Shown: in pieces, positions 21,501 through 31,240 of the stretch
Layout of the letters: every line of letters begins with the position of its first letter
How positions within the stretch are numbered: the stretch's first letter is position 1
NCBI GenBank assembly: GCA_024180945.1
Contig: JAKSGN010000035.1
Location: 806,001 to 870,000, forward strand
From: Macrophomina tecta
Taxonomy: Eukaryota; Ascomycota; Dothideomycetes; Botryosphaeriales; Botryosphaeriaceae
Direction: 5' to 3'
Length of the DNA stretch: 64,000 nt
Program-made: the position numbers and the translations under genes
The notes under the pieces: generated by a model
Database searches by the model: none
What the model was told of the DNA's origin: nothing
Seen by the model: only the letters and a program-made list of their open reading frames with translations

Positions 21501-21721
21501 CAGATTTGCTGCCAGGAAAAGCCTGGCCAGACAATTGGCCCGAGGAGTAGGAGTAGCGATATCCCCTGTACGTATGGCGAATTCGCCTGTGCCTGAGGCT
21601 TGTAGTGTCAAGGAGACACTCATATTTTAGGATGCAGCTTTTGAACACTAGTATCTCGATGTCTACAATCTACGGTGATATGCCCGATCAACCCAGGCAC
21701 GAGGTTCCGCGTATGGAAAAC

Positions 21722-22588
21722 TCACTTCTGACGCTCTGAATCCGCCTTCATACCAGCCTGAACCCACTTCCTCGACTCAGCAGCATGCTGCTCCATTTTG
21801 GCCTTGTCCTTCAGAAGCTCCTTGATCCTGTGAGGATCGGGTACGTGACGGCCCTTGTCAACACCCGGGCGGGCTTCCATGCGCTCCTCCCAGGCTTTCA
21901 AGGTAGGGAATTCATCCATTTCAACACCGGCCCACCCTGCAGCGGCAATCCAGCCATAGTGAGCAATGTCGGCAATGGTGCACTTGTCGCCCACCAAGTA
22001 CGGGTTCTTTGTCTCCGCCAGATGCTTGTCGAGAACGCCATAAAGGCGCCTCGTCTCGTTCTGGTAGCGCGAGATTCCGTACTCAAAAATGTCGGGAGCA
22101 TAGCGCGTGAAGTGGTTTGCTAAACATTACTTCAGCGTGGAAGCACGACAAGGTCGGAGGAATCAATCACGTACCCTGGCCTTGCATGGGCCCCAGGCCG
22201 GCGTTCTGGAAGAACAGCCAGTTGTTCATTTCGTAGTACTCGCGCGTCCCCGGAGGATAGGAAATCTTGTGCTCGGTGTCATACCGCGAGACGAGGTATT
22301 GCATGATGGAACCGGATTCAAACAGGCGGATGCTCTGGCCGTCGGTAAAGGTGTCGGTCAAGGCGGGAATGCGGCCATTGGGGTTGATGGCAAGAAACCA
22401 GGGCTCTTTCTGCGTATTCTTGCTGATGTCAATTTTCTCGGCCTTGTAGGGGAGGCTATCCGCAAGTCAGCCGGTGGTTTGTATCAGCCGAAGAGAGCGT
22501 ACCGTAGCTCCTCCAAGGTGATGGACACCTTGATGCCATTGGGCGTCTGGGCGGTGTAGAGCGTGATGCTGGGGGGTTGCGATGCCAT
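21722..22588 (-). CDS. Glutathione S-transferase, Ure2p-like
   Basis: Three exons on the minus strand, 22588-22503, 22455-22175 and 22119-21722, with 47- and 55-nt introns, give 254 aa. N-terminal thioredoxin-fold domain: residues 9-90 with NPNGRIPAL (53-61, the cis-proline loop) and ESGSI (75-79, glutathione gamma-glutamyl binding). The C-terminal helical domain contains YLVGDKCTIADIAHYGWI, the N-capping box typical of GSTs. Overall it matches the fungal Ure2p-like class (Gtt/UreA), which handles disulfide reduction and xenobiotic conjugation in the cytosol; nothing indicates the prion or nitrogen-regulatory role of yeast Ure2p. A TATAAA box lies 58 bp upstream. Divergent from the BBP gene. 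Confidence 0.93.
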
Positions 22589-23178
22589 CGGGAGTGGTGG
22601 GAGTTGCTGTTGGTCGGTAGGAAAACCAGAGAGCAGGCCCGGCGATTTATAGGTGGCTCTGCGGCGCGCTCTCGTGTGGGTGGAGTGAGGGGCAGCGGGG
22701 TCTGGTGCTGAGAAATTACTGTTTCTACGTCATCTCACGCCGAAGACATGAGGAAATCGTTGCGTGAAGAACAGGGCTGCGGCGCAACCACGACGCAGGG
22801 CCTTCGGTAGTTCCTGAAACAGAGAGCAGCTCGCTGGCGGCAAGCAGCGCTGGGCGAGCTGACTTCTGGCGCCATGTTCGAGGCTGAGGATGCCCGGATG
22901 AGCGCCGTGTCCCCTGCAGCCTGCAGCAGCAGCAGCCGCGGATGGAGCACCAGTGCTGATGCGCTTGCATGCGACGGGTCACTGGCGCGAAGACACCAGG
23001 GCAGGCCGAAGCACGTGGCGGCTGCGCCTGGGGCTGCGCCTGGGGCTGGCTGGCTGGCCGCGGTCGGTTGAAAGTCGGATGGCCAAGAAACTACAAAGTC
23101 GCGCCGCGTCCGCCCGCCTTCTTCCTCCACCTCACCCTCTGCCACCTGCGCGCCCGTCCAGCCAACTCCATCGCAAAC
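22589..23178. promoter_or_regulatory. Divergent promoter region, GST and BBP genes
   Basis: 590 bp between divergent start codons. It holds the GST TATA box and short GC-rich tandem repeats of about 12 bp (GCTGCGCCTGGG units near 23021-23045) followed by GCTG units. No protein-coding frame is supported. Confidence 0.5.
22646..22651 (-). promoter_or_regulatory. TATA box of the GST gene
   Basis: TATAAA on the minus strand, 58 bp before the start codon, in the correct place for a fungal core promoter. Confidence 0.55.
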
Positions 23179-25239
23179 ATGTCGTGGCGCAACCAAGGCA
23201 TTACCGGCTCCAACAACATCCCGCTGGGCAATCGTCGTAGGTTCGGCGGGGACACGACGCCCTCGGCTGAGGACAAGGATGGCTACGACCCCTCGGCGCC
23301 CGCCACTGGTCTCTCTGACCTGAAGCGCGGCCGCAGCCCCGTGCGTGGTAAGTGCCCTCTTTGTTGCGCTGTTTCCTGGAACGTGTGCGCTGACGCGTCC
23401 CAGAACTCAACCCCGACGGTACCAGAAAGCGCAAGAAGCGCAATCGCTGGGGCGATGCCTCGGACAACAAGGCCGCCGGTCTTATGGGTCTTACCACCGC
23501 CATCACCGCCCATATGACTGCTGAACAGCTGGAGGCCTACACGTTGCACTTGCGCATCGAGGAAATCAGCCAGAAGCTGAGGATCAACGATGTTGTCCCG
23601 GCTGATGGTGACAGGTAAGCAAGCCCGCGCCTGTTGTCTTCACGCAAGAAAAAAAAAAAAAAAAATTGACTGGGCCTAGGTCCCCTTCGCCGCCTCCCCA
23701 GTACGACAATTTCGGTCGTCGTGTCAACACCCGCGAGTACCGTTACCGCAAGAAGCTCGAGGATGAGCGCCACAAGCTTATTGAGAAGGCGATGAAAGTC
23801 ATCCCCAACTACCATCCTCCTTCTGACTACAGGCGCCCCACCAAGACCCAGGAGAAGGTCTACGTTCCGGTCAATGACTATCCGGAGATTAACTTCAGTA
23901 TGATTGCTAACCCTCGATTTCTAACCTACACATCTGCGTCTCTTCCCACAAAGTCTGCGACATTACGTGTAATGCGCAGTGTTGCTTGCTTCACTAACCA
24001 CCTTCTGACTTACCCATTTACTCGAACAAGAACAAATTAACTAACCATAGGTCTTTCTCTCTACTAACAGTCGGACTTCTCATCGGACCCCGTGGAAACA
24101 CCCTGAAGAAGATGGAGGCGGAGTCTGGCGCCAAGATCGCCATCCGCGGCAAGGGCTCCGTCAAGGAGGGCAAAGGTCGCTCGGATGCCGCGCACACCAG
24201 CAACCAGGAGGAGGACCTTCATTGCCTCATCATGGCCGACACCGAGGAGAAGGTCAACAAGGCGAAGAAGCTCATTCACAACATCATCGAGACGGTAAGC
24301 GCAGACCCCGCCTTGTTTTCCAAGTGCAAGACCGCTTACAACTTACAGGCTGCCTCGATTCCCGAAGGCCAGAACGAGCTCAAGCGCAACCAGCTGCGCG
24401 AGCTGGCTGCCCTCAACGGTACCCTCCGCGATGATGAGAACCAGGCCTGCCAGAACTGCGGTCAGATCGGTCACCGTAAATACGACTGCCCCGAACAACG
24501 CAACTTCACGGCCAACATCATCTGCCGTGTCTGCGGTAATGCTGGTCACATGGCTCGTGACTGTCCCGATCGGCAACGCGGCGCGAACTGGCGCAATAAC
24601 GACCGTCCCAGCGCTGGTAGAATTGGCAGTGGTGATGGTATGGACCGCGAATACGAGTCCCTCATGGCTGAGCTGGGCGGCGGTGCTCCCCAGCAGCGCA
24701 TCGAAGCTGGCCCTGGTGCCTACGAGAACAACGACAGCTATGGCGGTGGTGATCGCGATGTCAGACCCTGGCAGCGCGGTCCCACTGGTGCGGCGGCTCC
24801 CTGGCGCCAGCCCCGCGAGGAACGCGAGCGCGGCGAAAGCGGCTCTGCCCCTCCTCCTTGGGCCAATGGCGGCCGTGGTGGTCAATCGGACAGCTATGGG
24901 GGATACGGTGGTGCTCAGGGTGGCTACGGCGCCCCTCCTGCTCCTAGTGCTGGCGCTGGTGCTGCTCCCTGGCACCAGGCCTCGGGTGGAGCACCTCCGC
25001 CGCCGCCTGGGGGCCAGTCTTGGGGTTATGGGTATGCGGGCGGTTACGACCAGGCCTCAGGTTATGGTCAGCCGCCTATGGGGGCTCCTCCTGGCCTTGC
25101 TCCTCCGCCTGGCATGCCGCCTATGCTCTCTGGATTCCCAGGTGCCGGTAGCCCGCCCCCGCCGCCTCCTCCTGGAGATGCTCCGCCGCCGCCGCCTCCT
25201 AGCGATCAGCCTCCGCCTCCACCTCCTCCGGGTGCTTAA
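23179..25239 (+). CDS. Branch-point binding protein (BBP/SF1)
   Basis: Nuclear splicing factor that recognises the intron branch site in the early spliceosome with U2AF. Five exons: 23179-23347, 23404-23614, 23680-23897, 24071-24294 and 24349-25239, total 570 aa. Start is [17 protein letters not shown], the conserved N-terminus; [11 protein letters not shown] is the U2AF-binding (ULM-type) motif with its Trp. Then the SF1 helix-hairpin segment (about 75-160), the KH/STAR domain with the GPRGNT loop (about 190-285), two CCHC zinc knuckles (308-321, C-x2-C-x4-H-x4-C, and 333-346), and a Gly/Pro-rich tail of PPPPP runs for SH3/WW or FBP binding. Intron 4 (54 nt) is in frame. Intron 3 is long (173 nt) with five CTAAC motifs, and intron 2 carries an A17 tract near its 3' end. 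Confidence 0.95.
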
Positions 25240-25456
25240 AATACCATTTAGGTGACCGAGGAAGAGGAAACTTTGTGTTGCAGCTAGGACCCGTACAAGA
25301 AACACGATGAAACGCGGGTTCCTTGCTACTGACTTGCAAGTATGAGCTGATTAGTTCTAACCTGTTTCCTTTATGGCGCACTTGATCAGGCCCTGGAATG
25401 GTGGGTAAGGAGTGGATGATTTCGGTGCTGGGTATTTTTCTGGGTCTTTCTTGGTC

Positions 25457-25476
25457 AAAAAAAAAAAAAAAAAAAA
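25457..25476. repeat. A20 homopolymer
   Basis: Twenty consecutive A about 220 bp after the BBP stop codon and 199 bp before palindrome copy 7. A slippage tract or an old polyadenylate tail. Confidence 0.85.
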
Positions 25477-25674
25477 TCAGCGGTTACACCTGCTTACTCA
25501 GTAGCTTACTAACAGTGTGGATCCTGCTTTGACAGGTAGGTATCCCATAGGGTGGTTGAAATTGATGATTTCGCCAAAGGGCTGGTGCACGTTTTTGATG
25601 TCGTCGATCCTCATTGGGAACTGGAAAGAAAGGTGGATGATATCGAGGCCCAAAAGACTGCAGCATACTCTGAT

Positions 25675-25759
25675 CATGGGGAGTGGAAGCATTCATGCAG
25701 ACGTGAATGTTACGAATGTCTGAACATACGCATCCGAACGACTGCTTCAGCTCCCTACG
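25675..25759. repeat. 85-bp palindromic MITE-like repeat, copy 7
   Basis: Begins CATGGGGAGTGGAAGCATTC and ends ACGACTGCTTCAGCTCCC then TACG; two bases shorter than the other copies, with substitutions in both arms. Confidence 0.82.
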
Positions 25760-26144
25760 GTAAGAATAGCTTGCAAGTCTCCAGACTGGCTAGGTGTACA
25801 TTCGTCCACACTCAACCACACGACATGCAGGTTCATTCATTCGCTTTTCTCGTCCAGACTGAATGGAGTGTGGACAATAGTTATTCCATGCCGGCGGGCC
25901 TCGGTATTTCGGTGACTTTGGCATTCAGTGGAGAGGACTCGCTTCCGGCATATGAAATTGCCCATCCCCTCCGCTGGGCCATAGAGCTTGACAAGAGTAC
26001 GCCGAGCAGGACAGTACGTTGCCGGTGCGCATACAAGAGATGAGCTGACGGTGTATTGGCTGGAAGAGCCACAAACGTCTCAAGAGCATCGAATACGGCT
26101 TTGGAATGTTGGCTTCGGGAATTCTGCGACGTGAAACAGTCATA

Positions 26145-26231
26145 CATGGGGAGTTGAAGCAGTCGTCCGGATGTAAATGCCCAGAAAGCTTTGCAACATT
26201 TACGTCCGGATGAATGCTTCCACTCCCCATA
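26145..26231. repeat. 87-bp palindromic MITE-like repeat, copy 8
   Basis: The best preserved stem: left CATGGGGAGTTGAAGCAG, then GTCCGGATGTAAATG; right CATTTACGTCCGGATGAA, then CTTCCACTCCCCATA. Close to a perfect hairpin for about 34 bp per arm with an 18-base loop. Confidence 0.9.
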
Positions 26232-27640
26232 CGTGGCATGGGAGACGGCGTTGCCGTTGCAATGGTCATGGAATCAACCGGTTACGCGGACAATTGGGGC
26301 TCATCAACAAAGTGACGCCGGCTTATCGTGGACCTACGGTACTCCAGAGTGGCACAAGGCATGCTGGCGCACAGTCTAGCGGGGTAGATTTTTGCCCTCC
26401 AACCGGCGTCGTGTGGCGCTATCTAATTACATGGACTCGCGGACACACAAGCTCCGGCAAGTCATACTTCCAATCGCCAAGGCGAAGAACAGGTGGCGCA
26501 CATGCACGCCTTCCATGAAGCGCACGACCGCGCAACGGCTGGACAACCAGTATCAAGAGGAGAGAAGTACCAAACTCAACCCTACATGGCAATCTTTGGG
26601 ACGGAAATCGCCCACAAATCTCGGGATGCCATGAAACACAGACACTCTTATCTTCGTGGCCTGGTTGACAGCGGCAGCTGAAGCTGGATCTCCAAAACCC
26701 ACTTTTCCACCAATACCGCCCGCGGAAAGCATTAGCTCAGTGGTCATCGGGGCGGCCATTGCGGAAACGCCCGAGCTCGACTCACCGCAAAGCTGCCTTA
26801 AAGGACAATTGCGAAGGGCGTGCACAAGAAGCCTCGGGCGGCGGAGTTTGACCCTGGCCCCGGGCTTGATAGGGGCAGGTTGATCGACACCCCCAGGCGG
26901 CCGTAACCCCGCATTGGCGCGCGCCGCGCTAGGGCAGGAACGCACGTCGGCTTCCCCAGGCCGTGCCCAGGCGCCCCAAAGCGTAAAAGCTGTACCCATC
27001 TCAAGTCAGTTCGTAGGCCTGGTGGCCACCCGCTCGCCACATTTTCTGCTTCTGCGCCGCGCGGAAGATGTGAGCCGGCGGCGGGTGGTGCCTGGACTTG
27101 GCCCTCTCGCACCGGTCAGAGGCGCGAGCGTCTCGATCGAATTGCTGGCGCCGCACGCAGCTACGTCAAGGCTGCCCAGTGGGGTATAGCACAGGCACAC
27201 CCACGACGAGCGAGCAGCCCATACACACTGACAAAAGCACAAACCTCCTCGGGGCCATGTGAAGTGTGCGGGGTCTAAGGTTAGCGCGAAGAGCATAGCA
27301 CAGTGACTGGTCAGTTTGCTCTGGGATGGTGGAATGGAGCAGTGCGCTGCGACCAACGTACCGAGGCTCCCAGAGCACTTCGCCGCTACGTCCATGAGGA
27401 GCGCGCCTGCCAAACCAGCCTGCTGCAGCCGTGCTAAATATATTTGAAATGTCCTTCTGTGCGAGGGCGGCGTAACTGCCTTGCGAGTTGAAGGGCCCGC
27501 ACTTATCACTCGCACCTCTCTCCGCCGATTCGCTTGCTCTCGACCCGGCGCGGACCTCATTACCAACCACCATCACGCTCCTGCGCAGCTGCAGAGTTCC
27601 GGCTCTGTCCTTGCCGTTTTCGTTCACTTTCCATTCCGCC

Positions 27641-29622
27641 ATGGCGACGACGCAGGATCCCCTTCGCCAGAACGGATCGCGCTCCTCTAACGACGACCTC
27701 GAGAAAGCAAACACTCAGACGCTCGAGCAAACGCAGACGGGCGCAACCATCAACGGTGTCGAGCCCATTCGCACCATCTCAAAGGTGCCGGGAAATCCCA
27801 ACTACTACGAGAAAGACGGCCTCCGCACCTACGGAGATGGGATGGACCATGACCATGAGCCGCCCGTAAGCAGCCTTCACGGCTTTCCCCTGCTCGAAGA
27901 CTTTGTGCTGACGCTCTCGCAGATGTCCTTCAAGCGCTTCATGGCCATTGTCGCCATGGCATTCCTCTGGGTAGCCGCGCAGATTCCTGTCTACCTCTTT
28001 GGCGGTGTGATCACCTTGATCTACTCAGACATCGGCGGCTCTGACATCTACATCTGGTCCATCGTCGGAAACCTCATGGCCATCGCCGCAGTCACTCCTT
28101 TCGTTGGACCGCTCTCCGATCTCTGGGGCCGCCGCTGGGTTGGGGTTGCTGGCATGCTCTTTATCATCGGTGGGCTCGTTCAACCATCCCGTCTCTTTGG
28201 GCTTGCAGCTGACTCGTTTTAGTCGGTATGGTCATCTCCTCTGTTGCCGGCAGCATGAATGTCTTTATCATTGGCATGGTCTTTGCCGGTGTGGGTGGCG
28301 GTATCTGTGAATTGACTGCTCTCGCCGCTACTGGTGAACTCGCGCCGACCAACAAACGTGGCATCTACGTTGGCGGCGTCATTCTTGCCATCACTCCGTT
28401 TTGTCCCTCCGTTCTCTGGGCTCAGCTCATTGCTGAGACTTCCTGGCGTTACAACGGCCTCTTCTGCGCCCTTTGGTCCGTTGTTGGTCTTGTACTGCTT
28501 CTCACGTTCTATCATCCGCCTCCTCGTGTCAACAGCCAGGGTCTGTCCCGCGCCGAGGTCGCGAAGCGCATCGATTATGTCGGCGGCATCCTCGCTACTG
28601 GTGGCATAGTGCTCTTCCTGATGGCACTTATCTGGGGCGGCTACAACCATCCATGGAGCTCCGGCCACGTCATTGGCACGTTGGTTGTCGGGTCCATCAT
28701 GATGATTGCCTTCGTTATTTACGAGTGGAAGTTTGCACCTTTCCCCATGTTCCCAGCACGTCTGAAGCAGAACCCGCGCAACCTGATTCTGATTCTCCTA
28801 ATCACATTTACCTCAGGTGCAAATTTCTTCTCGGTCTTGGTCTGGTGGCCGGTGCAGAGCGAGAGCATGTACGACAAGGATCCCATTCAGGTTGGTATCA
28901 GGAGCTTGCCCATCGGATTCGGCATCATCGGAGGCTCTGTCATTGTTGCTGCTTTGCTGTCAGTCCTCAAGGGCAAGATCAGAACGCTCATCACTCTATC
29001 ATGCGCTCTCATGACTGCTGGTGCGTTCAAAAGAGCCCCTCCATTCCCTTGAGTTAGTCGCTAATCCGCTTCTCCAGGTACCGGTGCCATGGTCATCGCT
29101 CGTCTCGATAACCTCAATGAAGTCTACATTGCTCTGACCCTCGCGGCCATTGGAGTGGGCGGCGTCATCATCCCCAATCAAATCATCATCACCATTATTT
29201 GCCCCGACGACCTCATAGGCTCCGCCACGGCCATGGCCCTGTCTGTCCGCATGATTGGCGGCTGCATCGGCTTCGCCATCTACTACAACATCTTCCGGCA
29301 GAACTTCACAACCAACGCGTACACGACCATTGCCCCTGCGGCTATCCGTTACGGTCAGGTCTACGACGCCGGCCAGATCTATGATATTGCTCTCGACATC
29401 TCGGCGAATCTCAACAGGAACCTTTCCACGTACCCTTCTCTGCGGAACAATCCGGCCGGAGTAGCGGCTATTATCGAGGCTGGCCGTGAGTGCTTCGCGC
29501 TGAGTTTCCCGGACATCTACTGGGTAGGGGTGGGCTTCGGTGTGGCGAGCACTATTGCGGCGGTGTTTCTGGGTGATATATCGAAGTATCTGGACGGGCA
29601 TGTTGCAGTTGCTATTGCGTGA
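27641..29622 (+). CDS. MFS efflux transporter, trichothecene-pump (TRI12) type
   Basis: Plasma-membrane proton antiporter family that exports toxins, drugs or siderophores. Four exons, 27641-27865, 27923-28169, 28223-29020 and 29078-29622, give 604 aa. Intron 1 (57 nt) is in frame; the second donor is GTGGGC, slightly weak, but the splice restores LFIIVGMVISS. Features: N-terminal soluble 80 residues, a first helix from FMAIVAMAFLWV, then GPLSDLWGRRW, the MFS loop 2-3 signature (motif A), and GGGICELTALAATGELAP in a later helix. About 14 hydrophobic segments fit the DHA2/TRI12 branch. The C-terminal PDDLIGSATAMALSVRMIGG is typical of PF06609-type pumps. Substrate unknown. The neighbour is a Zn2Cys6 regulator, a common transporter-regulator pairing, but no biosynthetic genes are visible. 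Confidence 0.88.
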
Positions 29623-29968
29623 GGGCAAGGCTCCAAGAGGGTCGTAGGAGATAGTGAGAAGGGGGTTGCGGGCGTGCTGGATGGCCTGGCGAGGAGACAC
29701 GGTCTGGGGAACAGAGATGGAAATTCCTATGAGGTGTCGAGAGGGGGGTCAATGATGAAAAACGGTTCAAGATGCGGATTATGATCGCACTTGAATGATG
29801 AGGGAGTATGATACGAAATGCCAGCGGTGTAATGGATCTCGTTTCCTGTAAAACAGTCGTAGTGCGGTCTCTGTTGTATTGCCTCGTACGGCAGTGCAAA
29901 TGCCATAATCAGCAGCGTTGATTCTGTGCGCAGGCATCCGTTCAACAAGTATAGTCCCTGGAATCAAC

Positions 29969-30055
29969 CGTGGGGAGGCGAGGCAGTCGTCCGGACGTCA
30001 ATGTTTTTACGCGGATTTTAACCACTTGGTTCCAGCCGACTGCTTCAATTCCATG
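29969..30055. repeat. 87-bp palindromic MITE-like repeat, copy 9
   Basis: Begins CGTGGGGAGGCGAGGCAG then GTCGTCCGGACGTCAATG and ends CCGACTGCTTCAATTCCATG. Right arm has lost two Cs. About 350 bp downstream of the MFS stop. Confidence 0.8.
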
Positions 30056-30221
30056 CGCATTGCCCTGATATGATACTTTAGCTTATTGCTGTACGGCTGC
30101 ATTAGATTCCACCATCCAGTACATGACGCGTAAGAGTGCCCCTTCATTGGTCGGTCTGTCGCTGAAGCTGAGGAGGCCGCGTTGAACTCTGTTTGCACCA
30201 GCATGGCCATGCTCATTGGTG

Positions 30222-30250
30222 CGTGGAGAGTTGAAGCATTGGGCACCGGA
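30222..30250. repeat. Half copy of the palindromic repeat
   Basis: GCGTGGAGAGTTGAAGCATT matches the left arm only; no right arm follows. Probably a truncated relic. Confidence 0.4.
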
Positions 30251-31240
30251 TAGATAGCAGAGAGCGCAGCTTCTCCTCGGATAGAGCCGGCTGTCGACAT
30301 CGCCGTCATGTTCAGCTCTGGCAGAGCAGATACCAAGCTTTCGCCGCTTGGTTGTTTCGTTCAATAAAAAAAAAAAAGAAAAAAGAAAAGGGCACAGTCG
30401 TCTTTACTCCCAGCCCCGAGGTGCGCAGAACAAGCCGACCGGTAATTCACCGTCATCCTGATAGAAAAAGTGTTTGGGGCAGGCTAAGCAACGAACGGAC
30501 CAATCAAGCCCGGTAGCGCCAAGAGTAATACGCGTGGACATAAGTCAGATCCTTTCCTCTCGTTTTCAGCCGCACAGACTCGCGATTTTCTTTTTTTGGC
30601 GTGTCCGATGTGCCGGTTGCTTGATGACCGGGCTAGTGTGCGACGGGATCGGAGGACTTGAGGGAAGGGACATGCGCTAGCTGTGGCTGAACACCAAAAG
30701 GCTCAATGCGGAGACCGCGGATCGCTGTAGGAACGCCGAAGGGCCGTTGGCTCCCGGACTGAGCCGGCCCAATAGGTGTTACAAACAGATGCCGCAGAGA
30801 GAATGTAGAGAGCTCCAGCTAAGGAGAAGCGTACGCTGGGGACGGGCGCGGTGGGGGGGGAGTTCCATGGCAGCAGTGTGGATGTTTGCAGCGAGCAGGA
30901 GAGCATGAAGCACCAAAACGCTGGCTAGCGTGCGTGGGGTAGCAGGGATGGAAGAGGCGAGTAACGGGGGTTGGTCAGCGACGAAAAGACGGTTTCACTG
31001 GGCTGCGACGGGCCACAAATCAGCCCCATCCATCATCACCACCATCATGCCTCCCCAACTCCAGGCTGCTGCCTACAAGCATTGCTCCTCCATCCCGATC
31101 GCGGCGCACTGGAGCAGCCCTCTCTCCGCGTCTCGACCCTGCGTGGAGCCAGTTCATGCCCACCCTCCCCGCTGATCTTCGCGCCCCCTAGCAGCCCAGC
31201 GGGAACCCTCTTGCTCTGCACTTCCTTTTGATCTCCACCA

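Larger units (their letters stand above)
25240..27640. other. 2.4-kb intergenic region with two palindromic repeats
   Basis: Contains the BBP 3' UTR, an A20 run at 25457-25476, two 87-bp palindromes and the MFS promoter. Frames between 26500 and 27600 on both strands are GC-rich chance translations without domain features. Confidence 0.55.
29623..31240. other. 1.6-kb intergenic region
   Basis: Contains one full and one half 87-bp palindrome, an A-rich tract (30365-30388) and the leader of the next gene. Frames of up to 149 codons are not supported by domain content. Confidence 0.55.

Noticed and set aside
24343..25255. Long overlapping frames on both strands in the BBP 3' exon
   Set aside because: Shadow frames of the Gly/Pro-rich BBP tail with skewed composition.
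26553..27714. Frames of 148-186 codons upstream of the MFS gene
   Set aside because: GC-rich and featureless; they overlap the MFS promoter region in conflicting frames.
11554..30055. CRISPR array for the regularly sized repeats
   Set aside because: Copies are kilobases apart, palindromic over their whole length and in a eukaryotic genome; there are no spacers.
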